64,000 nucleotides of DNA, taken from NCBI GenBank assembly GCA_016201045.1, contig JACQDM010000008.1, positions 930,001 through 994,000 of the forward strand. The letters run 5' to 3'. Source of the stretch: Afipia sp. (GTDB lineage: Bacteria; Pseudomonadota; Alphaproteobacteria; Rhizobiales; Xanthobacteraceae). Under the pieces are notes generated by a model. The model saw only the letters and a list, made by a program, of their open reading frames with translations, did no database searches and was not told where the DNA came from. Below are positions 27,558 to 36,284 of this stretch, piece by piece (positions within the stretch are counted from its first letter, which is position 1; each line of letters starts with the position of its first letter). The translations under genes and the position numbers were made by a program.

Positions 27558-28063
27558 GTTCGCTTTCTCCGCTTTCGCTTGTTGTTCGCGCTTTCGCGAC
27601 CGTCGCCGTCTTTGCGGTCACGGGACCGCTCACGATTGCGTTGACGAGCGTTGCCGCCATCGCAGCGTTAGGTGCGCCGTTTTTTGAATTGTTCACCGCG
27701 ATCACGGGCGTTTCGATCAGCCGAAACTGGCTGTTCATCTCGTTTGTGCTGCTTATCGGATTGATCGTTGCTGGTTCGGCACTGCCGTCGATCTGCGCCG
27801 GAATCGCATTCGCTCTGTCCGCTTTCGTTTTCAAGTATGCGGCCATCGCCGCGGCGTGGATCGCCGCTGCGATTGTTGCGCTCGGATTCGCGGTGGCAGG
27901 CGTGCTGGTTACGCCATCTGAGTCTTCTCCGCTGATTCTTGTTTCGATCGGCAGCATCCGGCAGGCGCTGAGCCTCGCATTGCTGCTGTTCGTGCCGGCG
28001 GCTTTCGCGGCGTCGGTTGCCTGGCTGTTGTCTCGCCCGTTCCATCGCGGGGTGGCAGCATGA
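27554..28063 (+). CDS. hypothetical membrane protein inside the ruv operon
   Basis: A 169-residue, very hydrophobic protein with four or five predicted membrane helices (for example [60 protein letters not shown]). No family is recognised. The ATG overlaps the ruvA stop and its own stop overlaps the ruvB start, both as ATGA, so all the reading frames are coupled. Its position in a tightly packed operon shows that it is a real gene, but nothing indicates a function in recombination. Confidence 0.8.
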   Translation: MSSLSPLSLVVRAFATVAVFAVTGPLTIALTSVAAIAALGAPFFELFTAITGVSISRNWLFISFVLLIGLIVAGSALPSICAGIAFALSAFVFKYAAIAAAWIAAAIVALGFAVAGVLVTPSESSPLILVSIGSIRQALSLALLLFVPAAFAASVAWLLSRPFHRGVAA

Positions 28064-29100
28064 GCAACTCACGTATTGTGACACCCGAACGCCGCCCCGA
28101 CGACAGCGGCGATACATCGCTGCGTCCGCAAACTCTGTCCGAGTTCGTCGGCCAGCAGCAGGCGCGCGCCAATTTGTCGGTTTTCATCGAGGCCGCACGC
28201 AAGCGCAACGAGGCGCTCGATCATGTGCTGTTTGTCGGCCCTCCCGGATTGGGCAAGACGACGTTGGCGCAAATCGTCGCGCGCGAACTCGGTGTCGGCT
28301 TCCGCGCAACGTCCGGTCCGGTGATCGCCAAGGCTGGCGATCTCGCAGCACTTCTGACCAATCTCGAAGAGCGCGATGTTCTGTTCATCGACGAAATTCA
28401 CCGGCTCAATCCTGCCGTCGAAGAAGTGCTCTATCCCGCGATGGAGGATTTTCAGCTCGACCTCATTATCGGCGAAGGTCCGGCGGCGCGGTCCGTAAAG
28501 ATCGATCTGTCGAAGTTCACGCTGGTCGGGGCGACGACACGTGCCGGGCTTCTGACAAATCCGTTGCGAGATCGTTTCGGGATTCCGATCCGTCTTAATT
28601 TCTATACCGAAGACGAACTTGAGAAGATTGTCACGCGCGGCGCGCGCGTCCTCAGCATCGGCATAACGCCGGACGGCGCGAACGAGATCGCCCGCCGCGC
28701 CCGTGGCACGCCGCGTATCGCGGGACGGCTTCTGCGGCGCGTGCGGGATTTTGCGTCGGCGGCCGACGCTAGCGCCATCGACCGCAAGATTGCGGATAGT
28801 GCGCTCGGCGCGCTGGAAGTGGACAAGGCCGGTCTCGATGCAATGGATCGCCGCTATCTTTCGACCATCGCGATGAACTATGGCGGTGGGCCGGTCGGCG
28901 TCGAGACGCTTGCGGCGGCGCTGTCGGAGCCGCGCGATGCCATCGAAGACATCATCGAGCCGTTTCTGATCCAGTGCGGCTATCTGCAGCGCACACCGCG
29001 CGGTCGTCTTCTCACATCGCATGCCTTCAAGCATCTTGGTCTCGCCGAGCCGTCGCGCGATCCGGCACAATTCGGAATGTTCGGACAAGATGACGAATAG
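28060..29100 (+). CDS. ruvB: Holliday junction branch migration ATPase RuvB
   Basis: 346 residues, AAA+ family. After the [24 protein letters not shown] entry (here [14 protein letters not shown]) come Walker [16 protein letters not shown] (about 65), Walker [12 protein letters not shown] (about 112), sensor 1 [19 protein letters not shown] and the winged-helix DNA-binding C-terminus ending in [16 protein letters not shown]. It forms the hexameric motor of the RuvABC resolvasome. The last 11 bases overlap the ybgC start. Confidence 0.96.
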   Translation: MSNSRIVTPERRPDDSGDTSLRPQTLSEFVGQQQARANLSVFIEAARKRNEALDHVLFVGPPGLGKTTLAQIVARELGVGFRATSGPVIAKAGDLAALLTNLEERDVLFIDEIHRLNPAVEEVLYPAMEDFQLDLIIGEGPAARSVKIDLSKFTLVGATTRAGLLTNPLRDRFGIPIRLNFYTEDELEKIVTRGARVLSIGITPDGANEIARRARGTPRIAGRLLRRVRDFASAADASAIDRKIADSALGALEVDKAGLDAMDRRYLSTIAMNYGGGPVGVETLAAALSEPRDAIEDIIEPFLIQCGYLQRTPRGRLLTSHAFKHLGLAEPSRDPAQFGMFGQDDE

Positions 29101-29545
29101 TTCGCTGGATGGCGCGATTTCGAATGGCCGGCACACGATGCAGGTGCGTGTCTACTACGAAGACACCGATTTCACCGGCATCGTCTATCACGCCAACTAT
29201 CTGCGGTTCATGGAGCGCGGTCGCACGAACTATCTCCGCTTGCTCGGTGCGGATCAGCACGCCCTCTTTGCCGAAGCTCAGAATGAGGCGCCCGGATTTT
29301 CTTTCGTCGTCCGCACGATGCAGATCGACTATCTGAAATCCGCGCGCATGGACGATGTGCTGACGATCATCACTTCGCCCCACGACATCAAGGGCGCGTC
29401 GATCACCTTGCATCAGGAAGTGAAGCGCGGGGATGAACTTCTGCTTGAGTCAAAGGTTAAAGTAGCATTCGTCTCCGGCGGGCGTGCTCGCCCGATTCCG
29501 AAGGCGCTGCGCGCCGCCATGACCGCCGACCGGGCGCGGCACTAG
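29090..29545 (+). CDS. ybgC: YbgC family acyl-CoA thioesterase (tol-pal system)
   Basis: 151 residues from the ATG at 29090, which lies inside the end of ruvB. A hot-dog fold thioesterase of the YbgC/4-hydroxybenzoyl-CoA type: [20 protein letters not shown] (about 22-41) contains the catalytic aspartate, and [13 protein letters not shown] follows. It hydrolyses acyl-CoA or acyl-ACP. In most proteobacteria ybgC directly precedes tolQ; here 3.2 kb of other genes intervene. Confidence 0.92.
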   Translation: MTNSSLDGAISNGRHTMQVRVYYEDTDFTGIVYHANYLRFMERGRTNYLRLLGADQHALFAEAQNEAPGFSFVVRTMQIDYLKSARMDDVLTIITSPHDIKGASITLHQEVKRGDELLLESKVKVAFVSGGRARPIPKALRAAMTADRARH

Positions 29546-29606
29546 CGCGATCAGAGGAATGGCGGCGCAAGTAACTGCGCCGCTGCCCTTGGCTGGTTGA
29601 TGCCGA

Positions 29607-30248
29607 TCACGCCGCTTTATGACGCGCCTGCTCGGCCTGATAAAGCTTGAACTCCTCGCCAAGTGCCTTAGCGACGCTCGAACGTTGGCGATGCCGCGCC
29701 AGATAGTCTCTTACATTTGGCCATTTGGCGAAGTCGATTTGCGGCGTTGCCATGCTCCAGTTGAGCACCGTGGTGAGATAAGCATCGGCCACAGTGAAGC
29801 GATCGAGCAGGAATTCGCGGCCCGCGAGATACTTGTCGAGATAATCCAGCCGCGAGAGATTCTTTTCGAGCGTGTATGCTTTCATCTCCGCAGGCGCCTT
29901 CGAATCCAGCAAGGGATTGAACAATGACTTGTGCAGTTCGGTGCCGATGAAACACAGCCATTGATGAATCCGGCTGCGTTCCTGCGCCGTCTGGCCGTTG
30001 AGTTTTGCGTCGGGGAAGCGATCCGCGACATGCTGGAGGATCGCGGCATTCTCGGTGAGAATGTCGCCGTCGTCGGTGCGCAGCGTGGGCACCATGCTCA
30101 GCGGATTGATGGTGTTGAAGTCGGTGTTGTCCTGTTGCACGCGTTTGGTTTTTGGATCGACTTCGAGATAGGTCGCATCCGCACCGGCCTCATAGAGGGC
30201 AATGCGGGTCGCCATTGAGCAGGCGAGCGGGGTAAAGTAGAGATCCAT
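29607..30248 (-). CDS. glutathione S-transferase
   Basis: 213 residues from the ATG at 30248, preceded by GGAG. The N-terminal thioredoxin-like domain starts MDLYFTPLACSMATRIALYE, as in beta-class GSTs (a Cys near position 9-10 being the likely catalytic residue), with the glutathione-binding VPTLRTDDGDILTENAAILQ (about 53-72). The all-helical C-terminal domain runs from about 88. It conjugates glutathione to electrophiles or reduces mixed disulfides. It is divergently transcribed from a TetR gene 109 bp away, its probable regulator. Confidence 0.92.
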   Translation of the reverse strand: MDLYFTPLACSMATRIALYEAGADATYLEVDPKTKRVQQDNTDFNTINPLSMVPTLRTDDGDILTENAAILQHVADRFPDAKLNGQTAQERSRIHQWLCFIGTELHKSLFNPLLDSKAPAEMKAYTLEKNLSRLDYLDKYLAGREFLLDRFTVADAYLTTVLNWSMATPQIDFAKWPNVRDYLARHRQRSSVAKALGEEFKLYQAEQARHKAA

Positions 30249-30308
30249 CGGTTTGTCTCCTGATGTCGGCGTTGTGAAAAGGGCAAATGGCAATCCGGGA
30301 TTGATTTC

Positions 30309-30364
30309 TGTACCGTTCCGCATAAATTAGCATCAGTCAAGAGAATTATTTGCGATATGGTACA
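30309..30364. promoter_or_regulatory. paired operator half-sites between GST and TetR genes
   Basis: Two 13-bp elements of the form GCG-N4-GGTACA face each other: one on the minus strand at 30309-30321 and one on the plus strand at 30352-30364, 30 bp apart. The second one overlaps the ATG of the TetR gene. This is a plausible autoregulatory operator for the divergent pair. Confidence 0.5.
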
Positions 30365-31028
30365 AAAAAAGAAAAAATCGTCGTCCGATGTCGCCAAAGT
30401 TGAATCGGATAAAGCCGCAGCCTCGCCGCCGCGCGGTCGGGGACGCCCGCGCGCATTTGAGCCTGATGAAGCCTTGTCGAAGGCTGTCGACGTGTTTCGC
30501 GACGGCGGATTTGCGGCCACGTCACTGGATGATCTTAGTGACGCGATGGGCATCAATCGCCCGAGCCTCTACGGCACCTTCGGAGACAAGCGCGAATTGT
30601 ATCTCAAGGCATACGAGCGTTATCGCCGTGAAATGAACGAGAAGTTCTTGCCCGTGTTTGCGCCGGACCTGACGCTGCGCGCGATGTTGAAGAAGCTCTA
30701 TTCGACAGCGCTCGATATCTATCTTTCCGGCGACAACGGTCCGCGCGGCTGCCTGACCACGATGACGGCGTCGTCCGAGGCGATGGCCGATCCTGAAATC
30801 CGAACGGTGGTGCAGAATGCGCTCAAGAGCACGGAGCAGACGCTAGCCAAGCGTTTTGAAGTTGCACTAAAGGCAGGCGAACTTCCGGCGGGAAGCGATC
30901 CGGCGGTCGTGGCGCAGCTTGTGGCAGCGACCATCAATTCTCTGGCCATTCGTGCGCGTGCAGGCTTGCCGCGGTCGGAGCTAGAAGTGCTGGCTAATGG
31001 AACAATCGATCTCGTCTGCGCGCGATAG
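30357..31028 (+). CDS. TetR/AcrR family transcriptional regulator
   Basis: 223 residues. A Lys-rich, basic leader (residues 1-30, with RGRGRPRAFEPDEAL) is followed by the TetR helix-turn-helix FAATSLDDLSDAMGINRPSL and YGTFGDKRELYLKAYERY (about 55-90). The C-terminal ligand domain resembles the TetR_C family of AcrR-type repressors (SGDNGPRGCLTTMTASSEA). Divergent from the GST gene, with candidate operators between them, it probably represses GST and itself until an electrophile binds. Confidence 0.9.
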   Translation: MVQKKKKSSSDVAKVESDKAAASPPRGRGRPRAFEPDEALSKAVDVFRDGGFAATSLDDLSDAMGINRPSLYGTFGDKRELYLKAYERYRREMNEKFLPVFAPDLTLRAMLKKLYSTALDIYLSGDNGPRGCLTTMTASSEAMADPEIRTVVQNALKSTEQTLAKRFEVALKAGELPAGSDPAVVAQLVAATINSLAIRARAGLPRSELEVLANGTIDLVCAR

Positions 31029-31063
31029 GCTCCGGCAGTCGTGATAGCGCATCGAAGCATGCT

Positions 31064-31082
31064 ATGTTACAATCATTTACAT
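31064..31082 (+). promoter_or_regulatory. operator-like inverted repeat overlapping a TetR start codon
   Basis: ATGTTACA-ATC-ATTTACAT is a 19-bp near-palindrome whose last bases include the ATG of the TetR gene at 31081. It matches the perfect palindrome at 31812-31830 in length and spacer and shares its right half exactly, which points to autoregulation by the encoded protein. Confidence 0.65.
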
Positions 31083-31758
31083 GAGCTGGCGCAAAGAACG
31101 GCGTCGCCGGGAAGGCGGCTATCATCATGGCAATCTGAAAGAGGCGCTGGTGCAGGCGGCGCTCGATCTGATTGCCGAAAAAGGTCCGGGTGGGTTCACC
31201 TTTGCCGAAGCTGCGCACTCGGCCGGCGTCAGCCCGGCTGCACCGTATCGTCACTTCCGCGATCGCGATGAGCTGCTGTCGAGTGTCGCGCAGCAGGGCT
31301 ACGAGCAATTCGAGGCCGTGCTGACGGCGGCGTGGGATGACGGTCGCCCCGATACGCCTACGGCATTTCAACGGGTCGGAAAGGCTTATCTGTCTTTCGC
31401 CCGCGAACACCCCGCGCATTACTCCGCGATGTTTGAATCCGGGCTTCCTTTGGATTCCAACCCGGCTTTGCTTGTCGCGAGTGAACGCGCGTTTGCGATC
31501 ATTCGTGCTGCATCCGAACGCCTCGTCGCAATGGCCCCGCCGGGCGTCCCGCGTCCGCCCGCGATGATGATGGCGCTGCACATCTGGGCTATGTCGCACG
31601 GCATCGCGTCACTGTTCGGGCGGGGCGATGCGGCCAGCCGCAAGTTGCCGATGGCGCCCGAAGAACTCCTGGAGGCGGGCGTGCTGATCTATCTGAAAGG
31701 CCTCGGATTTCCGACCGACCACCGCCCGGGCGCGCACGCGGAGTCGGCCAAGAAATAA
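31081..31758 (+). CDS. TetR family transcriptional regulator of the DUF2852 unit
   Basis: A 225-residue protein with a basic N-terminus (SWRKERRRREGGYHHGNLKE) leading into the helix-turn-helix GGFTFAEAAHSAGVSPAAPY and RHFRDRDELLSSVA (about 39-72). The C-terminal domain (about 85-205; FAREHPAHYSAMFESGLPL) is of the WHG/TetR_C type. A 19-bp inverted repeat overlaps the start codon, and a perfect copy sits at the promoter of the next gene, so it most likely represses both itself and the DUF2852 gene. Confidence 0.9.
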   Translation: MSWRKERRRREGGYHHGNLKEALVQAALDLIAEKGPGGFTFAEAAHSAGVSPAAPYRHFRDRDELLSSVAQQGYEQFEAVLTAAWDDGRPDTPTAFQRVGKAYLSFAREHPAHYSAMFESGLPLDSNPALLVASERAFAIIRAASERLVAMAPPGVPRPPAMMMALHIWAMSHGIASLFGRGDAASRKLPMAPEELLEAGVLIYLKGLGFPTDHRPGAHAESAKK

Positions 31759-31784
31759 TTTTCGACCGCGCCAAAACGCCTCGC

Positions 31785-31830
31785 TTGACAAAATCTAGGA
31801 ACGATTTATCTATGTAAATGTTATTTACAT
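31785..31830 (+). promoter_or_regulatory. sigma-70-type promoter with perfect TetR-type palindrome
   Basis: TTGACA at 31785-31790 and TATCTA at 31807-31812 are 16 bp apart. The perfect inverted repeat ATGTAAAT-GTT-ATTTACAT lies at 31812-31830, so a bound repressor would cover the -10 element and the start of transcription. The DUF2852 gene begins 33 bp further on. Confidence 0.7.
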
Positions 31831-31863
31831 TAACAACGGCATGGTGCCGTTAGGGAGAGGCCG

Positions 31864-32373
31864 ATGGCCAGTACCGCAGACGTCAACACAGCGCGCTTGG
31901 ATAAGTGGGGACGCCCCGATTGGGCGAGTCCGCATACGAACGACTTCGAACGGGACCATTTCGGCTGGCGTCCGGGTTGGCATCCCGGAATGATCCTCGT
32001 CATGGTCGCCGGCTTTATCGTCTGGTGGCCGCTCGGCCTCGCCGCCCTCGCATACACAATCTGGAGCAGAAAAATGGGTTGCTGGACTCACAGCTACGAT
32101 GGCCGCTGGGCCAACAAGATGGAGCGCATGCAGTACAAAATGGAGCGGATGCGCAACCGCATGGAGCGCCGCGGCTTCTATGGTCCGTCGAGCGGCAATC
32201 GTGCCTTCGACGACTACCGCATGGAAACGCTGCGCCGCCTCGAGGAAGAGCAGAACGAATTCCGCGAATTCCTCGATCGCCTTCGCCACGCCAAGGACAA
32301 GCAGGAATTCGATGAGTTCATGGCGCAGCATCGTCCGCGTCCGACGCCGCCGAACGACCAGCCGCAGGGCTGA
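31864..32373 (+). CDS. DUF2852 family membrane protein
   Basis: 169 residues. The segment GWRPGWHPGMILVMVAGFIV and WWPLGLAALAYTIW (about 38-70) gives one or two membrane helices and is the DUF2852 core. After it comes a charged helical region with short Met-Glu-Arg repeats (NKMERMQYKMERMRNRMERR) and a coiled coil to about 150. The function is unknown. AGGGAGAGG precedes the ATG. The gene has its own palindrome-controlled promoter and its own terminator, so it is a monocistronic target of the upstream TetR protein. Confidence 0.87.
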   Translation: MASTADVNTARLDKWGRPDWASPHTNDFERDHFGWRPGWHPGMILVMVAGFIVWWPLGLAALAYTIWSRKMGCWTHSYDGRWANKMERMQYKMERMRNRMERRGFYGPSSGNRAFDDYRMETLRRLEEEQNEFREFLDRLRHAKDKQEFDEFMAQHRPRPTPPNDQPQG

Positions 32374-32398
32374 CGTCTCGAACTTCGCTGGAAGATGC

Positions 32399-32429
32399 AA
32401 CGCCCGCCTCTTGGAGGCGGGCGTTTTTC
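32399..32429 (+). terminator. Rho-independent terminator after the DUF2852 gene
   Basis: Twelve-bp stem (AACGCCCGCCTC with GAGGCGGGCGTT) with a TTG loop, followed by T residues. Confidence 0.88.
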
Positions 32430-32430
32430 G

Positions 32431-32709
32431 TGTTCCGCAGCCGGGCTTGGTGCTGCTAAAGCCACCTTGGTAACGCCGCCTTAACCATGATTAGCGTTTG
32501 GTTATGGGGCTAAACGGCGCAAACAGCCCTTGTTTTGACACGTTGGCGCGGGATTCAGAAACCGGCCTTGGGACGGGCCATCCCACGCGACATGAGATCG
32601 GAACCGGGCGATCGGCAGCGTCGGCTTTTGCTGTTGCTGCGGGCCGCCGGTGAGTTCGTTATTCGCGTTTTGAAGTGTTTAGGGATACCGCTTTGAGAGG
32701 ATACCGATC
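32431..32709. other. intergenic region before tolQ
   Basis: Non-coding stretch that must contain the tolQ promoter. I see a TTGACA at 32535-32540 without a convincing -10 partner, and one CtrA half-site (TTAACCATGATTAGC, 32482-32496) that matches only one arm. GAGG at 32697-32700 serves as the tolQ ribosome site. Confidence 0.4.
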
Positions 32710-33423
32710 ATGAACCCGGCCGAAGTGGCGCAATCCGCCCTACCGCTGGCCTCTGCCGACGTCTCGCTGATCTCGCTGTTCCTGCAGGCTGCCTTCATCG
32801 TGAAGGTGGTGATGATCGGGCTGCTGGCCTGTTCGGTCTGGGTCTGGGCCATCGCGATCGACAAGATATTCCTCTACGCGCGGACCAGAAAAGCGATGGA
32901 CCGCTTCGAGCAGGCGTTCTGGTCGGGCCAATCCATTGACGAACTCTACCGGACGCTTGCGGCGAAGCCGACACATTCGATGGCGGCGCTGTTCGTTGCA
33001 GCGATGCGCGAGTGGAAGCGCTCATTCGAGAGCCGCTCGAATTCCTTCGCGGGACTTCAGATGCGAATCGACAAGGTGATGAGTGTGTCGATCGCGCGCG
33101 AGGTCGAGCGCCTGGATCGCAGGTTGCTCGTGTTGGCGACCGTCGGTTCGGCAAGCCCGTTCGTCGGTCTTTTCGGTACCGTCTGGGGCATCATGTCGAG
33201 CTTTCAGTCGATCGCCGCTTCCAAAAATACCTCGCTGGCGGTCGTCGCTCCCGGCATCGCGGAGGCGCTTTTTGCCACCGCCATCGGCCTTATCGCCGCA
33301 ATTCCTGCCACTATTTTCTACAATAAGTTCACGTCCGAGGTGAACCGTCAGGCTCAGCGGCTCGAAGGGTTTGCCGATGAGTTCTCTGCAATTCTGTCGC
33401 GCCAGATCGATGAGCGCGCCTGA
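32710..33423 (+). CDS. tolQ: Tol-Pal system protein TolQ
   Basis: 237 residues with three membrane helices: one near the N-terminus (IVKVVMIGLLACSVWVWAIA, about 30-50) and two around the MotA/TolQ/ExbB signature (GSASPFVGLFGTVWGIMSSF, about 142-161; AEALFATAIGLIAAIPATIF, about 180-199). With TolR it forms the proton-driven motor of the Tol-Pal envelope-constriction machine. It is the first gene of tolQRAB; tolR follows after 52 bp. Confidence 0.96.
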   Translation: MNPAEVAQSALPLASADVSLISLFLQAAFIVKVVMIGLLACSVWVWAIAIDKIFLYARTRKAMDRFEQAFWSGQSIDELYRTLAAKPTHSMAALFVAAMREWKRSFESRSNSFAGLQMRIDKVMSVSIAREVERLDRRLLVLATVGSASPFVGLFGTVWGIMSSFQSIAASKNTSLAVVAPGIAEALFATAIGLIAAIPATIFYNKFTSEVNRQAQRLEGFADEFSAILSRQIDERA

Positions 33424-33475
33424 GAGGTAGTGTCGTGATTGCAGCCGCGTGGAGTGCAGCGTTGGGGTGCCTGTC

Positions 33476-33928
33476 ATGGGCATGAACATGGGCGGTGGCT
33501 CAAGTGGCGGCGGGCGGCGGCGCTATCGTCGTGCCAACGTCATGTCCGAGATCAACGTCACACCGATGGTGGACGTGATGCTCGTGCTTCTGATCATTTT
33601 CATGGTCTCCGCGCCACTGCTGACTGTCGGCGTTCCGCTCGATCTGCCGCAGACCGCAGCGAAGAGTCTCGATCAGGACAAGGAGCCCTTGACTGTTTCT
33701 GTGCAGCTCAGCGGCAAGGTTTTTCTCAACAACGCCGAAATTCCAATCGAGGAATTGGTGCCGAAGCTGACCGCGATCACGCAAGCGCGCGGCGGAACGG
33801 ACGAACGCATCTTCGTGCGCGGCGACACAAAAGTAGACTACGGTACGGTGATGCGCGTGATGGGACGACTGTCGGCTGCAGGGTTCAAACGCGTTGCGCT
33901 CGTTACAGAGGTTGAGCAGGGGACTTGA
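33476..33928 (+). CDS. tolR: Tol-Pal system protein TolR
   Basis: 150 residues from the ATG at 33476 (MGMNMGGGSSGGG); the frame is open to GTG at 33449 but homologues start with the Gly-rich segment. One membrane helix (about 28-50) begins EINVTPMVDVMLVLLIIFMV, where the conserved Asp carries protons. The periplasmic ExbD/TolR domain follows (VPLDLPQTAAKSL to the end). It partners TolQ and contacts TolA. Confidence 0.94.
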   Translation: MGMNMGGGSSGGGRRRYRRANVMSEINVTPMVDVMLVLLIIFMVSAPLLTVGVPLDLPQTAAKSLDQDKEPLTVSVQLSGKVFLNNAEIPIEELVPKLTAITQARGGTDERIFVRGDTKVDYGTVMRVMGRLSAAGFKRVALVTEVEQGT

Positions 33929-33929
33929 G

Positions 33930-34871
33930 GTGAAGATCCCGAAGATCGACAAGACACTCGCTGCGTCGATCGCGCTCCATGTCATCGTCATTGGCTGGGG
34001 ACTGGTGTCGTTCACCTCAAAGGCATTCGAGACGACGCCCGAAGAATCTCTGCCCGTCGACATCATCTCGGCGGACCAGTTCGCCAAGGTCACGTCCGGC
34101 ATGAAGACCGGCAAGAAGGAAAATCCGAAGCCGCTGGTCGAGAAAATTGCGGAAGCAAAACCCGTCGATGACGCCGTCGGCAAGATCACCGAGAAGCCTC
34201 CGGTCGTGACCGACGCTGCGCCGCCGCCTCCACCGAAGCCGGTGGAAAAGCCGGTCGAGAAGAAACCCGAGCTGCCGAAGCCGGTCGCCGAAGACAAGCC
34301 CAAGGATGAACCGAAGCCGGCTGAAAAGCAGGAACAGCCCAAAATCGATCCGATCGCAGAAGCTTTGAAAAAGGACGAGAGCAAGAAACCGCCTCCGCCC
34401 AAGCCGCAAGCCAAAGCGACACCGCCTCAGCCGCCGAAGCCGAAACAGGAGCGCACCTTCGATCAATCGAAGATCGCGGCATTGCTCGACAAGCGCGATC
34501 CATCACGCGCCGTGATTACGGGCGACACCATCAATGCTAACGCGGCACTCGGAACCGCCAAAGGCAAAGCAGCCGACAATTCGGCAACATGGGGCGCGAT
34601 GTTCAAGTCGCAGGTCGAGCGCTGCTGGAAGAAACCTTACGGCGGCGTTGAGGCGCAGCAGATCGAAACCAGTTTCACCATCAAGCTGAAACGCGACGGT
34701 TCGCTGGAAGGGATGCCGGTGCCGCTGCCCGGAAGTTCAAGCCAGTATTTCCGTGTCTATCAGGACAGCGCTCTCCGCGCGATCATCGAATGTCAGCCGT
34801 ATAAACTGCCCGAGGCTTATTTCGATGAGTGGAAATTCTTCGAGCCGGTATTCACGGAAAAATTTTCGTGA
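33930..34871 (+). CDS. tolA: TolA-like cell envelope protein
   Basis: 313 residues from the GTG at 33930, one base after the tolR stop. It has a single membrane anchor (LAASIALHVIVIGWGLVSF, about 12-30), a long Pro/Lys/Glu-rich periplasmic spacer (about 65-195, with PPPPPKPVEKPVEKKPELPK) and a C-terminal TonB/TolA-like domain (about 225-313; SQVERCWKKPYGGVEAQQIE, then SALRAIIECQPYKLP). It transmits motor force from TolQR to TolB and Pal. The spacer is Pro-rich rather than the Ala-rich helix of E. coli TolA, as usual in Rhizobiales. Confidence 0.92.
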   Translation: MKIPKIDKTLAASIALHVIVIGWGLVSFTSKAFETTPEESLPVDIISADQFAKVTSGMKTGKKENPKPLVEKIAEAKPVDDAVGKITEKPPVVTDAAPPPPPKPVEKPVEKKPELPKPVAEDKPKDEPKPAEKQEQPKIDPIAEALKKDESKKPPPPKPQAKATPPQPPKPKQERTFDQSKIAALLDKRDPSRAVITGDTINANAALGTAKGKAADNSATWGAMFKSQVERCWKKPYGGVEAQQIETSFTIKLKRDGSLEGMPVPLPGSSSQYFRVYQDSALRAIIECQPYKLPEAYFDEWKFFEPVFTEKFS

Positions 34872-34909
34872 ACGCGATCTAGCGGCGAATTCGCCAGAAT
34901 GAAGTTTAC

Positions 34910-36283
34910 ATGCCGATGCACGACGACAATGAATTGAAGAACATGAGCCCAGAAACAGATTTTTCTCCGACGCGCCGCCGGATCATAACGGGAGCAGCTT
35001 CAGGTTTACTGATGGCCGGGCCTGTCGGCAAAGCGTTGGCGCAGGCGCGTGTCACCGTCACCGAGGGAAATTTCCAGCCGATCCCGATTGCGATCCCGAA
35101 TTTCGTTCCCGGCACGCAGGGCGATGGCGAAGTCTCAACCGGCATCGCACAGGTCATCACCAACAACCTGAAGCGCAGCGGCTTGTTCGCGCCCATCGAC
35201 CAGGCCGCCTTTATCGAACGCATTACGAATATCGACGCCGCGCCGCAGTTTGCAAATTGGCGCAGTATCAATGCACAAGCGCTGGTGACAGGCCGCGCCA
35301 CGCGGCAGGGCGACGGACGTCTTAAAGCGGAATTCCGCTTGTGGGACGTTCCCGTCGCGCAGCAGTTGACGGGTCAGCAATATTTCACTGCGCCGGAATC
35401 GTGGCGGCGCATCGCGCACATCATCTCGGATCAGATTTACGAGCGTCTGACTGGTGAAAAAGGCTACTTCGACAGCCGCGTCGTTTTCATCGACGAAACC
35501 GGACCGAAGGAGCGGCGCGTCAAGCGTCTTGCGATGATGGACCAGGACGGCGCCAACGTGCGCTACCTGACGCGCGGCGCCGATCTGGTGATCACTCCGC
35601 GCTTTTCGCCGTCGACGCAGGAAATTACCTACATGGAGTACGGGCAGGGCGACCCGCGCGTCTATCTGTTCAATGTCGAAACAGGCCAGCGCGAAATCGT
35701 CGGCAATTTCCCGGGCATGTCGTTTGCGCCGCGATTTTCACCGGACGGTCAGCGCATCATCATGAGTTTGCAGCAGGGCGGAAATTCGAATCTGTTCGTG
35801 ATGGATTTACGCTCGAAGTCCACCACGCGCCTCACCGACACACCGGCGATCGATACCTCGCCATCGTATGCGCCGGACGGCGCGCGGATTTGCTTTGAAT
35901 CGGATCGTGGCGGCAAGCCGCAAATCTACGTCATGCCTTCGAGTGGTGGTGCAGCCCAGCGCATCTCGTTCGGCGATGGAAGCTATTCCACACCCGTCTG
36001 GTCTCCGCGCGGCGACTACATCGCATTCACAAAGCAGGGCGGGGGACAGTTTTCCATCGGCATTATCAAGCCGGATGGATCGGGCGAGCGCATTTTGACG
36101 TCAGGATTTCATAACGAAGGCCCGACCTTTGCACCGAACGGACGCGTGCTGATGTTCTTCCGCGAGGCAGGCGGTGCGGGCGGACCTTCGCTTTTCACCG
36201 TTGATATTTCGGGGCGCAACGAACAGAAACAACCAACGCCAGGCTTTGCGTCCGACCCGGCGTGGTCTCCGTTACTGTCGTAG
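34910..36283 (+). CDS. tolB: Tol-Pal system beta-propeller protein TolB
   Basis: A 457-residue periplasmic protein. The N-terminal region (about 20-45) reads [19 protein letters not shown], a hydrophobic signal sequence with a twin-arginine-like motif. The N-terminal alpha/beta domain follows (about 45-190), then a six-bladed propeller of WD40-like repeats, for example [20 protein letters not shown] and [20 protein letters not shown]. TolB binds Pal and TolA during cell constriction. The start at 34910 could also be the ATG at 34943. The next gene is convergent, so pal is not reached from here. Confidence 0.95.
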   Translation: MPMHDDNELKNMSPETDFSPTRRRIITGAASGLLMAGPVGKALAQARVTVTEGNFQPIPIAIPNFVPGTQGDGEVSTGIAQVITNNLKRSGLFAPIDQAAFIERITNIDAAPQFANWRSINAQALVTGRATRQGDGRLKAEFRLWDVPVAQQLTGQQYFTAPESWRRIAHIISDQIYERLTGEKGYFDSRVVFIDETGPKERRVKRLAMMDQDGANVRYLTRGADLVITPRFSPSTQEITYMEYGQGDPRVYLFNVETGQREIVGNFPGMSFAPRFSPDGQRIIMSLQQGGNSNLFVMDLRSKSTTRLTDTPAIDTSPSYAPDGARICFESDRGGKPQIYVMPSSGGAAQRISFGDGSYSTPVWSPRGDYIAFTKQGGGQFSIGIIKPDGSGERILTSGFHNEGPTFAPNGRVLMFFREAGGAGGPSLFTVDISGRNEQKQPTPGFASDPAWSPLLS

Positions 36284-36284
36284 T

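Noticed and set aside
29556-29590. Bidirectional terminator between ybgC and the GST gene
   Set aside because: GCGGCGCA/TGCGCCGC can form a hairpin, but neither strand has a T run after it.
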